Assembly (NCBI RefSeq): GCF_003349955.1
Contig: NZ_QLKQ01000074.1
Span: 1 to 34,929, forward strand
Length of the DNA: 34,929 nucleotides
Reading direction: 5' to 3'
Source: Azospirillum brasilense
Lineage (GTDB): Bacteria; Pseudomonadota; Alphaproteobacteria; Azospirillales; Azospirillaceae
Shown here: piece by piece, positions 26,821 to 34,821 of the stretch
How the letters are laid out: each line of letters opens with the position of its first letter
How positions within the stretch are numbered: the first letter of the stretch is position 1
Program-made: the position numbers and the translations under genes
Notes under the pieces: model-generated
Seen by the model: only the letters and a program-made list of their open reading frames with translations
Told to the model about the DNA's origin: nothing
Databases searched by the model: none

Positions 26821-29121
26821 ATGAACGGCGTCGTGGGCGATATTCCCGCCGGCTCGCCGGGCTTCGACGGCGCCGCCTCGCGCCGTCTGCTGGCGCGGCT
26901 GCGCGACGTCATGGCGGGCACCGGCTCCGGCCAGGAGCGGCTGGACAAGATCGTCACGCTGATCGGCATGGAGATGGGGGCGGACGTCTGCTCCTGCTAC
27001 GTCATGCGGGCGGGCGAGGTGCTGGAGCTGTTCTCCACGCTCGGCCTGAACCAGGACGCCGTGCACAACACCCGCCTGCGCGTGGGCGAGGGCATCGTCG
27101 GCGACATCGCCGGCCACGCCCGGCCCATCGCGCTGGACAACGCGCCGTCGCACCCCAGCTTCGCCTACCGCCCGGAAACCGGGGAGGACCCGTTCCTGTC
27201 GCTGGCCGGCGTGCCGATCCTGCGCGGCGGCAAGGTCCGCGGCGTCCTGGTCATCCAGCACAAGGACCGCCGCCGCTACACCGAGGTCGAGGTCGAGACG
27301 CTCCAGACCATCGCCATGGTGGTGGCCGAGCTGGTCGCCCAGGGCGAACTGGTCAACCCGCAGGAGGTCGCCTCCACCGGCGACCCGGCGCTGCTGCCGG
27401 CGCGCCTGTCGGGCACCTCGCTGGCCAGCGGCCTGGCGATGGGGCTGGCGGTGATCCACCGCCCGCAACTGACCATCCGCCAGATGGTCTCCGAGGACGC
27501 GGAGAGCGAGCTGGCGCGGCTGAACGCCGCCATCGCCACCATGCACAGCGCGATCGACGACCTGCTGAACGCGGCGGCGCTGGCGGGCCTGAGCGAGCCC
27601 AAGGACATCCTGGAAACCTACCGCATGTTCGCGGAGGACCGCGGGTGGCTGTCGCGCATCCGCGAGGCGATCCGCATGGGTCTGACGGCGGAAGGTGCCG
27701 TGCAGCAGGTGCAGAACGACACCCGCGCCCGCATGAGCCACCTGACCGACCCCTACATCCGCGAGCGGCTGCTCGATCTGGAGGACCTGACCAACCGGCT
27801 GCTCCAGCACCTCGCCGGGCGCAAGTCGGAGGCGGACGGCGGCACGCTGCCGGAGGACATCGTCCTGGTCGCGCGCTCCATGGGGCCGGCGGAGCTTCTC
27901 GACTACGACCAGCGCCGCCTGCGCGGCGTGATCCTGGAGGAAGGGTCGCCGTCCAGCCACGTCTGCATCGTGGCCCGCGCGCTGAACATCCCGGTGGTGC
28001 AGGCGCCCGACGCGCTGAACCGGATCGAGCCGCTGGACCCGGTGATCGTCGACGGTGACCACGGGCAGGCCTTCGTCCGCCCGGCGGAGGACATCCAGAT
28101 GGCCTTCGCCGAGGCCGTCGCCCTGCGCGCCCGCAAGGAGCAGATGTACGAGGCGATCCGCGCGCTGCCCTCGGTGACGCGGGACGGGGTGCCGATCTCC
28201 ATCCAGTTGAACTGCGGCCTGCTGATCGACCTGCCGCACCTGAAGGCCAGCGGGGCGGAGGGGATCGGCCTCTACCGCACCGAAATCCCCTTCATGGTGC
28301 GCTCCACCTACCCGGACGTCCACGCGCAGACCGACCTCTATTCGCGCATCCTCGACCAGACCGACGACAAGCCGGTGGTCTTCCGCACGCTCGACGTCGG
28401 CGGCGACAAGATGCTGCCCTACATCGCGGCCAGCGAGGGGGAGGAGAATCCGGCGCTGGGTTGGCGGGCCATCCGCATCGGGCTGGACCATCCGTCGCTG
28501 CTGCGCCAGCAGCTGCGCGCCCTGTTGCGGGCGTCCGCCGGGCGTCCGCTGTCGGTGATGTTCCCGATGATCGCCGAGGTGGCGGAGTTCGACGCCGCCC
28601 GCCGCCTGCTCGACCTGGAGATCACGCGGCTGGAGAGCCAGGGCGGCGAACCGCCGAGCCGCGTGCGCGTCGGCACGATGATCGAGGTGCCGGCGCTGCT
28701 CTGGCAGTTGCCCGCCCTGCTGCCGCGGGTGGATTTCCTGTCGGTCGGCTCCAACGACCTGACCCAGTACATCTTCGCCAGCGACCGCGGCAACCCGCGC
28801 ACCTCCGGCCGCTACGACCCGCTGTCGCCGGCCATGATGAGCCTGCTGCGGCGGCTGGTCGAGGCCTGCGGCGACGCCAACGTCCCGGTCAGCATCTGCG
28901 GCGAGATGGCCGGCCGGCCGCTCGACGCCATGGCGCTGATCGGCATCGGCTTCCGCACCCTGTCGATGTCGCCGCCCTCGGTCGGGCCGGTGAAGACGAT
29001 GCTGCGCTCGCTCGACGTGGCGGCGCTGCGCCAGTACATGAACGGGCTCTACCTGCGCGGCGACCACAGCCTGCGCGACAAGCTGCGCAGCTTCGCCAAG
29101 GACCACGGCGTCATCATCTGA
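26821..29121 (+). CDS. ptsP: PEP-protein phosphotransferase PtsP (EI-Ntr) with GAF domain
   Basis: PtsP starts the nitrogen phosphotransferase chain by moving phosphate from PEP to an HPr-like protein. The 766-residue protein has an N-terminal GAF domain (about 25-175), reported to bind glutamine in homologues. The enzyme I N-domain follows (about 195-330), then the swivelling phospho-histidine domain with H380 in SPSSHVCIVAR. The PEP-binding barrel (about 440-720) has GLYRTEIPFM, SVGSNDLTQY and the catalytic-cysteine motif VSICGEMAGRP. The start is one base after the preceding stop, implying coupled translation. Its target PtsN is at 22931-23389; the carrier protein is not in this window. 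Confidence 0.95.
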   Translation: MNGVVGDIPAGSPGFDGAASRRLLARLRDVMAGTGSGQERLDKIVTLIGMEMGADVCSCYVMRAGEVLELFSTLGLNQDAVHNTRLRVGEGIVGDIAGHARPIALDNAPSHPSFAYRPETGEDPFLSLAGVPILRGGKVRGVLVIQHKDRRRYTEVEVETLQTIAMVVAELVAQGELVNPQEVASTGDPALLPARLSGTSLASGLAMGLAVIHRPQLTIRQMVSEDAESELARLNAAIATMHSAIDDLLNAAALAGLSEPKDILETYRMFAEDRGWLSRIREAIRMGLTAEGAVQQVQNDTRARMSHLTDPYIRERLLDLEDLTNRLLQHLAGRKSEADGGTLPEDIVLVARSMGPAELLDYDQRRLRGVILEEGSPSSHVCIVARALNIPVVQAPDALNRIEPLDPVIVDGDHGQAFVRPAEDIQMAFAEAVALRARKEQMYEAIRALPSVTRDGVPISIQLNCGLLIDLPHLKASGAEGIGLYRTEIPFMVRSTYPDVHAQTDLYSRILDQTDDKPVVFRTLDVGGDKMLPYIAASEGEENPALGWRAIRIGLDHPSLLRQQLRALLRASAGRPLSVMFPMIAEVAEFDAARRLLDLEITRLESQGGEPPSRVRVGTMIEVPALLWQLPALLPRVDFLSVGSNDLTQYIFASDRGNPRTSGRYDPLSPAMMSLLRRLVEACGDANVPVSICGEMAGRPLDAMALIGIGFRTLSMSPPSVGPVKTMLRSLDVAALRQYMNGLYLRGDHSLRDKLRSFAKDHGVII

Positions 29122-29177
29122 AGCCGCGCCCGAGGCCGCCGCCGCCCCCGCTTGCTCCACCCCGGAGCCATATCCGG

Positions 29178-29204
29178 CGCCGCCGCCCGCCGCGGCGGCG
29201 TTTT
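29178..29204 (+). terminator. Intrinsic terminator after ptsP
   Basis: CGCCGCCGC and GCGGCGGCG form a 9-bp stem around a 5-base loop, followed directly by TTTTGTT. It is 56 bases past the ptsP stop and separates the lysC-ptsP operon from the rodZ-like gene. Confidence 0.8.
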
Positions 29205-29205
29205 G

Positions 29206-29235
29206 TTACAGCGGTTCGGGCGAAGGGCGTATACA
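29206..29235 (+). promoter_or_regulatory. Possible promoter of the rodZ-like gene
   Basis: TATACA at 29230-29235 is a good -10 box; TTACAG at 29206-29211 is a weak -35 with 18-base spacing. It lies just past the ptsP terminator, about 100 bases before the chosen start. Confidence 0.35.
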
Positions 29236-29338
29236 AGATGGCAGGATCACGGTCTTTCCCGGTTGCGCCGCCCACGCGGCTGGCGTACCCATGCCGGGGG
29301 TGCGACCACAAGTCATCCGAGGCGACGGTACGGTTGAG

Positions 29339-30637
29339 ATGATGGCCAAGCGCAAGGTTTTCGGCTCCTACGACCCCGCGCAGGACGGCCCGGCGCAGAC
29401 CGGCCCCAGCGTGTCCGACACCCTGCGCGAGACGCGCGAGAGCCTCGGCTACGACCTGCGCGAGGTCGCGACGATGCTGCGCATCCGCTACCCCTACCTG
29501 CAGGCCATCGAGGCCGGCCGGTTCGAGGACCTGCCGGGCACCACCTACGCCGCCGGCTTCCTGCGCTCCTACGCGGAATGCCTGGGGCTCGACCCGGACA
29601 CCATCCTCACCCGCTACAAGGACGAGGCGGCGGGCCGCACGCGCAGCCAGCAGCTCTATTTCCCGACCCCGGTGCCGGAAGGCCGCATCCCCGGCGGCAC
29701 GGTCCTGCTCGGCACGATGGTGCTGGCCGGCATCGTCTATGGCGGCTGGTACTATCTGTCGGCGACCGACCGCTCGATGGTCGATCTGGTTCCGACCCTG
29801 CCCGACCGGCTGGTCTCGCTGCTCGACACGCTGCCCTTCAACGCCAGCCAGAACGGTGGCGGGCAATCCGCGTCGGTGCCGGCTCCCCTCGAATCGCCCG
29901 CCGCCCCGGCGTCCGTCCCGACCGTGATGGCGGAGGCTCCGCCCGCCCCGGCGGTTCCGCCGGTGACCGCCCCGCCGGCGGCGGGTGGAGCGTCCACGGC
30001 GGCGCCTGCTCCGTCGGCGCCTGCCGCTCCGGTCCCGGCCGCCCAGACTCCCGCCTCTTCGGCTCCGGCGAAGCCCGCCCCGGCCCCTGCGGCGGTGGTC
30101 GCCCAGCCGGCCCCGACCGCCCCTGCCAAGCCGACCGCTCCCACGGCGGCTCCAACCCCGTCGGCCGCCCCGTCGGCCGCCCCATCGGCCATGGTGAATG
30201 TCCCGCCGCCCCCGGCGGAGGACGACGAGTCCGAAGGCGCCGCGCAGGAGCCGACGCCGCTCACCCCCGCCGCCCCGGTCATCGCCAGCCTGCCGCCCGT
30301 CGCCCCGGCGGTGCCGCCGGCCGCGGACGGGGCGCTGCCGTCGAAGGTCTACGGCACGCAGAACGCCGCCTCGCGCATCCAGCTCCGGGCCACGCAGGAC
30401 AGCTGGATCCAGGTGCGCGACAACAACGGCGAGATCATCTTCACCCGCGTGCTGAAGCCGGGCGACGTCTACCGCGTTCCCGACCGCTCGGGCATCCGCG
30501 TGCGCACCGGCAACGCCGGCGGGCTCATCGTCGTCACCGACGGGGTGGACGGCGCGCCGATGGGCGCGGTCGGGCAGGTGCTGCGCGACGTGTCGCTGGA
30601 CCAGCACGCCCCGACGCTGCGCGGCGCCGCCCATTGA
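29339..30637 (+). CDS. rodZ: RodZ-like cytoskeletal HTH membrane protein
   Basis: RodZ links the MreB cytoskeleton to the cell-wall synthesis machinery. The 432-residue protein has a cytoplasmic HTH_25 domain (about 28-90: LRETRESLGYDLREVATMLRIR, with YLQAIEAGRFEDLPGTTYAAGFLRSYA-like conserved segment). A basic juxtamembrane stretch precedes one transmembrane helix (about 120-141). A long periplasmic Pro/Ala-rich linker (about 170-330) leads to a C-terminal DUF4115 beta domain (about 345-425: DSWIQVRDNNGEIIFTRVLKPGD). It precedes ispG, the same neighbour as in E. coli. The start is uncertain: ATG 29339, ATG 29342 or ATG 29291 are in frame. Confidence 0.85.
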   Translation: MMAKRKVFGSYDPAQDGPAQTGPSVSDTLRETRESLGYDLREVATMLRIRYPYLQAIEAGRFEDLPGTTYAAGFLRSYAECLGLDPDTILTRYKDEAAGRTRSQQLYFPTPVPEGRIPGGTVLLGTMVLAGIVYGGWYYLSATDRSMVDLVPTLPDRLVSLLDTLPFNASQNGGGQSASVPAPLESPAAPASVPTVMAEAPPAPAVPPVTAPPAAGGASTAAPAPSAPAAPVPAAQTPASSAPAKPAPAPAAVVAQPAPTAPAKPTAPTAAPTPSAAPSAAPSAMVNVPPPPAEDDESEGAAQEPTPLTPAAPVIASLPPVAPAVPPAADGALPSKVYGTQNAASRIQLRATQDSWIQVRDNNGEIIFTRVLKPGDVYRVPDRSGIRVRTGNAGGLIVVTDGVDGAPMGAVGQVLRDVSLDQHAPTLRGAAH

Positions 30638-30643
30638 GGACGG

Positions 30644-30674
30644 GCCGCCGAAGACAAGGCGGCGACGGCTTTTT
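30644..30674 (+). terminator. Possible terminator between rodZ and ispG
   Basis: GCCGCC/GGCGGC form a 6-bp stem around an 8-base loop. TTTTT follows 7 bases later, a less compact layout than a standard intrinsic terminator. Confidence 0.4.
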
Positions 30675-30702
30675 CCCTTGAATCCGGCGCGGCGGACCGC
30701 AC

Positions 30703-30731
30703 TTCAGGCGTGACGCCGGCTGCGCTATAAG
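30703..30731 (+). promoter_or_regulatory. Possible promoter of ispG
   Basis: TATAAG (30726-30731) makes a good -10 box; TTCAGG (30703-30708) is a poor -35 at 17-base spacing. It is about 40 bases upstream of the ispG ATG. Confidence 0.38.
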
Positions 30732-30769
30732 ACGCGCCGGACCCGATTCATGCCCCGAGGCCTCAGCCC

Positions 30770-31918
30770 ATGAGCAGCGTGCGCGCCTACCGCCAGATCC
30801 TTCGCCGCAAGTCCCGCCAGATCCGGGTGGGCAACGTGCTCGTCGGCGGCGACGCGCCGATCTCGGTGCAGACGATGACCAACACGCCGACCGCCGACGT
30901 GGCGGCGACGGTCGCCCAGATCCAGGCGGCGGAGCGGGTGGGCGCCGACATCGTGCGCGTCTCCTGCCCCGACCAGGAATCGGCGCTGGCGCTGAAGCGG
31001 ATCGTGCCGCAGGTCTCGGTGCCGATCGTCGCGGACATCCATTTCCACTACAAGCGCGCCATCGAGGCGGCGCAGAGCGGGGCGGCCTGCCTGCGCATCA
31101 ACCCCGGCAACATCGGCTCGGCGGAGCGGGTGCGCGAGGTGGTGAAGGCGGCCAAGGACTACGGCTGCTCCATGCGCATCGGCGTCAACGCCGGCTCGCT
31201 GGAGCAGGACCTGCTGGAGAAGTACGGCGAGCCCTGCCCGGAGGCGCTGGTCGAGAGCGCGCTCAACCACGCCAGGATCCTGGAGGATCATGACTTCACC
31301 GAGTTCAAGATCTCGGTGAAGGCGTCCGACGTGTTCCTCGCCGTCGCCGCCTACCAGGGGCTGGCCGAGGCCTGCGACTACCCGCTGCACATCGGCATCA
31401 CCGAGGCCGGCGGCCTGCGCGCCGGGACGGTGAAGTCGTCCATCGGGTTGGGCATGCTGCTGTGGTCGGGCATCGGCGACACCATCCGCGTCTCCCTGTC
31501 GGCCGAGCCGGCGGAGGAAGTCCAGGTCGGCTACGAGATGCTGAAGTCGCTGGGCCTGCGGCGGCGCGGCGTCACGGTCATCTCCTGCCCGAGCTGCGCG
31601 CGGCAGAACTTCAACGTCATCAAGACGGTGGAGACGCTGGAGGCGCGGCTGGCCCACATCACCACGCCGCTGACCCTGTCGGTCATCGGCTGCGTGGTCA
31701 ACGGCCCCGGCGAGGCGCGCGAGACCGACATCGGCCTGACCGGCGGCGGCAACAACACCCATCAGGTCTATCTGTCCGGCGTCACCGACCACCGGCTGAA
31801 GGACCAGAACATCGTCGACCACCTCGTCGGGCTGGTCGAGAAGAAGGCCGCCGAGATCGAAGCGGCCAAAGCCGCCGAGAAGGCCACCGAAAAGGCGGCG
31901 GAAAACGCCGCCGAGTGA
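30770..31918 (+). CDS. ispG: 4-hydroxy-3-methylbut-2-enyl-diphosphate synthase
   Basis: IspG (GcpE) is the penultimate enzyme of the MEP isoprenoid pathway and converts methylerythritol cyclodiphosphate to HMBPP using a 4Fe-4S cluster. The 382-residue protein has the TIM barrel (about 1-260, with SVQTMTNTPT and ADIHFHYKRAI) and the cluster domain. Ligands are visible as C273 and C276 in SCPSC, C308 in IGCVVNGPGE, and E315 as the fourth ligand. The length fits the flavodoxin/ferredoxin-dependent bacterial type. The last 25 residues are an Ala/Lys/Glu-rich helical tail (AEKATEKAAENAAE) beyond the conserved core. It follows the rodZ-like gene as in many proteobacteria. Confidence 0.96.
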   Translation: MSSVRAYRQILRRKSRQIRVGNVLVGGDAPISVQTMTNTPTADVAATVAQIQAAERVGADIVRVSCPDQESALALKRIVPQVSVPIVADIHFHYKRAIEAAQSGAACLRINPGNIGSAERVREVVKAAKDYGCSMRIGVNAGSLEQDLLEKYGEPCPEALVESALNHARILEDHDFTEFKISVKASDVFLAVAAYQGLAEACDYPLHIGITEAGGLRAGTVKSSIGLGMLLWSGIGDTIRVSLSAEPAEEVQVGYEMLKSLGLRRRGVTVISCPSCARQNFNVIKTVETLEARLAHITTPLTLSVIGCVVNGPGEARETDIGLTGGGNNTHQVYLSGVTDHRLKDQNIVDHLVGLVEKKAAEIEAAKAAEKATEKAAENAAE

Positions 31919-32033
31919 CGGAACCGGCGCGGGCGGACAATTTGAACTAGGGACGCTCCGTGCCATCCGTGCTTAAATCCGCGGCAACCGTACCATCCTT
32001 GTCGGCCGTGCCGCGGCCTGGGCCAGAGTCAGA

Positions 32034-33380
32034 GTGACCGCTTCCTATTTCGTCATCGGCGCCAGCCATCGGTCCTGCTCCGGCGCGATCCGCGACCGTC
32101 TGACGACGGAGGAGGCGGAGGTGCCGGCGATGCTGGAGCGGCTGGGCGCGGCCGGCATCACCCAGGCGATGTGGCTCAGCACCTGCGACCGGGTCGAGGT
32201 CCAGGCGGTGCACGAGCGCCCGAACGAGGCCGCTCTGACCATCGCGGGCATCATGGCGGAGCGGGTGGGGCTCAGCGAGCCCGACCTCGCCGGGCAGCTC
32301 TACACCCTGACCGGGCCGGCGGCGGTGCGCCACGTCTTCGCCGTCGCCTGCTCGCTCGACAGCCAGATCGTCGGCGAGCCGCACATCCTGGGACAGGTCA
32401 AGGCCGCCCACCGCCACGCCGCCGCCGCCGGCCTGTCCGGGCCGGAGCTGGAGGGGCTTCTCCAGGCCGCCTATGGAGCCGCCAAGCGGGTGCGCCGCGA
32501 GACGCCGATCGCCGAGGGCGCCACCTCGCTGGTCGCCGCGGCGGTTCAGGTGGCGCGCGACCTGCACGGCGACCTGAAGCGCTGCACCGGCCTGCTGATG
32601 GGGCTGGGCGACATGGGCGCCCTGGTGCTGGAGGGCCTGCGCGAGGCCGGGCTGGGCCGGCTGACCGTCGCCGCCCCGGTGGATCGCCGGGCCGAAGCGG
32701 CGGCGCGGCGGATGGACAGCCACTTCGCGCCCTGGGCCGATCTCGATTCGGCGCTGACCAGCGCGGATATCGTGGTGACCGCGGCGGGTCTGGGGCGCTA
32801 TATCCTCTCCGCACCGCAGTTGGCGGCGGCGTTGAAGCGCCGGCGCCGGCGCCCGGTCTTCGTGGTCGACGCGGCGATCCCCGCCGACGTCGATCCGGAC
32901 GTCGCCGGGCTGGACGAGGCCTTCGTCTACGACCTCGCCGACCTGGAGCGCGTGGCGCTGCAGGGGCGGGTGGGGCGCGAGGCGGCGACCCAGGCGGCCT
33001 GGGCCATCGTGGACGACGCCCTGGCGGCCTTCGCCCGCCACCGGGCCGAGCGCGCCGCGGTGCCCGCCGTGGCGGCGCTGCGGACGCATTTCGAGACGGA
33101 GCGGCGGCGCCTGCTGGACGAGCAGCGGGGGCTGGACGCGGCGTCGGCGACGCGGCTGCTGGTCAACCGGCTGCTGCACGGCCCGTCCGAGGCGCTGCGC
33201 GCCATGGCGGCGGACCCGGACGGGGCCGGTCTGGCGGAGCGTGCGGCGGCGGAGCGGCTGCTGTTCCGGCTGTTCCGGCTCGACGAGCCTGCCGGAGGCG
33301 GCCTGGCCGACACCGGTCAGGGCGCCGGAAGCGATTTGGATAAGGACGAGCGACGTGAGCCTGGACGAGAAGTTCAATAG
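32034..33380 (+). CDS. hemA: Glutamyl-tRNA reductase (C5-pathway HemA)
   Basis: GluTR reduces glutamyl-tRNA(Glu) to glutamate-1-semialdehyde, the first step of tetrapyrrole synthesis by the C5 route. The 448-residue protein has the catalytic domain (about 1-155) with nucleophile C51 in STCDRVEV (Asn is usual where Asp stands), DSQIVGEPHILGQVK, and SHRS for the canonical NH(K/R)T. The NADPH domain (about 165-310) has LLMGLGDMGALVLEGL, followed by a helical dimerisation domain. It begins with GTG and has a weak ribosome binding site. Its 3' end overlaps prfA by 26 bases, like the hemA-prfA arrangement of gammaproteobacteria. This is not the ALA synthase that shares the name hemA. Confidence 0.88.
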   Translation: MTASYFVIGASHRSCSGAIRDRLTTEEAEVPAMLERLGAAGITQAMWLSTCDRVEVQAVHERPNEAALTIAGIMAERVGLSEPDLAGQLYTLTGPAAVRHVFAVACSLDSQIVGEPHILGQVKAAHRHAAAAGLSGPELEGLLQAAYGAAKRVRRETPIAEGATSLVAAAVQVARDLHGDLKRCTGLLMGLGDMGALVLEGLREAGLGRLTVAAPVDRRAEAAARRMDSHFAPWADLDSALTSADIVVTAAGLGRYILSAPQLAAALKRRRRRPVFVVDAAIPADVDPDVAGLDEAFVYDLADLERVALQGRVGREAATQAAWAIVDDALAAFARHRAERAAVPAVAALRTHFETERRRLLDEQRGLDAASATRLLVNRLLHGPSEALRAMAADPDGAGLAERAAAERLLFRLFRLDEPAGGGLADTGQGAGSDLDKDERREPGREVQ

Positions 33381-34428
33381 GGTCGTGGCCCGCCATGACG
33401 AGCTGCGGGACGCGATGGCGGCGGGGACGGTGGACCCGGCGGACTTCGCCCGGCTGTCGAAGGAATACGCCGACCTGACCCCGGTGGCCGAGGCCATCGC
33501 CGAGTTGAAGAAGGCGAAGGCGGAGGCCGCCGACTTGGCGGGCATGATCGCCGACCCGGCGGGCGACGCCGACATGAAGGCGCTGGCCGAGGAGGAGTTC
33601 GCCGACCTCACCCGCCGCATCCCCGCCTTGGAGCGCCGGGTGCAGATCGCCCTGCTGCCCAAGGACGAGGCGGACGAGAAGAACGCCATCCTGGAGGTGC
33701 GCGCCGGCACCGGCGGCGACGAGGCGGCCCTGTTCGCCGCGGAGCTGTTCGAGATGTACCGCCGCTACGCCGGGCTCCAGGGCTGGCGGTTCGAGACGAT
33801 GGAGGTCAGCGAGACCGGCATCGGCGGCTACAAGGAGGCCATCGCCAACATCACCGGCCGCAACGTGTTCGCCCGGCTGAAGTTCGAATCGGGCGTCCAC
33901 CGCGTGCAGCGCGTCCCGGCGACCGAGACGCAGGGGCGCATCCACACCTCCGCCGCCACCGTCGCGGTGCTGCCCGAGGCGGAGGAGGTGGACATCCACA
34001 TCGACGAGAAGGACCTGCGCATCGACGTGTTCCGCTCCAGCGGTCCCGGCGGCCAGTCGGTGAACACGACAGACAGCGCGGTGCGCATCACCCACCTGCC
34101 GACCGGCCTCGTGGTCAGCCAGCAGGACGAGAAGAGCCAGCACAAGAACAAGGCCAAGGCGCTGAAGGTGTTGCGCGCCCGCCTCTACGAGCGGGAGCGC
34201 GCCGAGAAGGACAAGGTCCGCGCCGCCGACCGCAAGAGCCAGGTGGGCTCCGGCGACCGATCGGAGCGCATCCGCACCTACAACTTCCCGCAAGGGCGCG
34301 TGACCGACCACCGCATCAACCTGACGCTCTACAAGATCGAGAAGGTGATGGCCGGCGAGGCGCTGGACGAGCTGATCGACGCCCTGACGGCCGAGGACGA
34401 GGCGGCCCGGCTGTCGGAGCTGCAATAG
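33355..34428 (+). CDS. prfA: Peptide chain release factor 1
   Basis: RF1 reads UAA and UAG and releases the finished peptide. The 357-residue protein has the anticodon-like tripeptide PAT (188-190) in RVPATETQGR and the universally conserved GGQ (232-234) in SGPGGQSVNTTDSAVR, at almost exactly the E. coli positions. The N-terminal helical domain spans about 1-100. The GTG start at 33355 lies within the end of hemA, preceded by AAGGACGAG; earlier in-frame codons are part of hemA. prmC, which methylates the GGQ glutamine and usually follows prfA, is not found directly downstream. Confidence 0.97.
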   Translation: MSLDEKFNRVVARHDELRDAMAAGTVDPADFARLSKEYADLTPVAEAIAELKKAKAEAADLAGMIADPAGDADMKALAEEEFADLTRRIPALERRVQIALLPKDEADEKNAILEVRAGTGGDEAALFAAELFEMYRRYAGLQGWRFETMEVSETGIGGYKEAIANITGRNVFARLKFESGVHRVQRVPATETQGRIHTSAATVAVLPEAEEVDIHIDEKDLRIDVFRSSGPGGQSVNTTDSAVRITHLPTGLVVSQQDEKSQHKNKAKALKVLRARLYERERAEKDKVRAADRKSQVGSGDRSERIRTYNFPQGRVTDHRINLTLYKIEKVMAGEALDELIDALTAEDEAARLSELQ

Positions 34429-34438
34429 GGCGGGTTGG

Positions 34439-34798
34439 TCAATCCTCCTCCGGAAGTTTCGGCCCGCCGATGGCGGCGAGGATCGTCGCCGCCACCCCCT
34501 CCGGGTTGTTCAGCACGTCGTTGTTCCAGAAGCGTAGGACCCGCCAGCCATGGTGCCGCAGATGGGTGTCCCGAGTGGAGTCGTAGGCGGAGTCGGCGTG
34601 CTGGCCGCCGTCGACTTCGACAACCAGCTTGGCCTGGATGCAGGCGAAATCGGCGATGTAGGGGGGAATGGGGTGCTGACGGCGAAACTTCCATCCGCTG
34701 AGCTGTTCACTGCGCAATTGGTGCCAAAGCGCTCGTTCGGCATCGGTGGGCTGAGTGCGCAGGTCGCGAGCGCGGTATTTCAGCTTGGAGTTCCGCAT
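34439..34798 (-). CDS. DUF559 domain protein (Vsr-like endonuclease fold)
   Basis: This 119-residue protein matches the DUF559 family, which has a very-short-patch-repair/PD-(D/E)XK-like nuclease fold and no firmly established function. Visible marks are T-D-A-E-R-A-L-W-H-Q-L-R, the basic KFRRQHPI, and the presumed active-site strands YIADFACIQAKLVVEVDGGQH (D...E-x-D-G-G-x-H), ending with VLRFWNNDVLNNPEGV. ATG 34798 begins the conserved region; the open frame runs on upstream through a repeat and is not coding. It ends 10 bases from the prfA stop, convergent with it. Members are often found as solitary genes beside repeats. Confidence 0.85.
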   Translation of the reverse strand: MRNSKLKYRARDLRTQPTDAERALWHQLRSEQLSGWKFRRQHPIPPYIADFACIQAKLVVEVDGGQHADSAYDSTRDTHLRHHGWRVLRFWNNDVLNNPEGVAATILAAIGGPKLPEED

Positions 34799-34821
34799 AG
34801 GTGTTTGTGTGGCGACACGGG

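Noticed and set aside
29875..30330. Apparent repeats in the rodZ-like gene
   Set aside because: These are degenerate Pro/Ala codons of a periplasmic linker, not a DNA repeat array or CRISPR.
29114..30634. Gly/Arg-rich 506-codon frame opposite the rodZ-like gene
   Set aside because: Its GRRRG-type repeats come from the reverse complement of the Pro/Ala-rich linker of RodZ; there is no independent coding signal.
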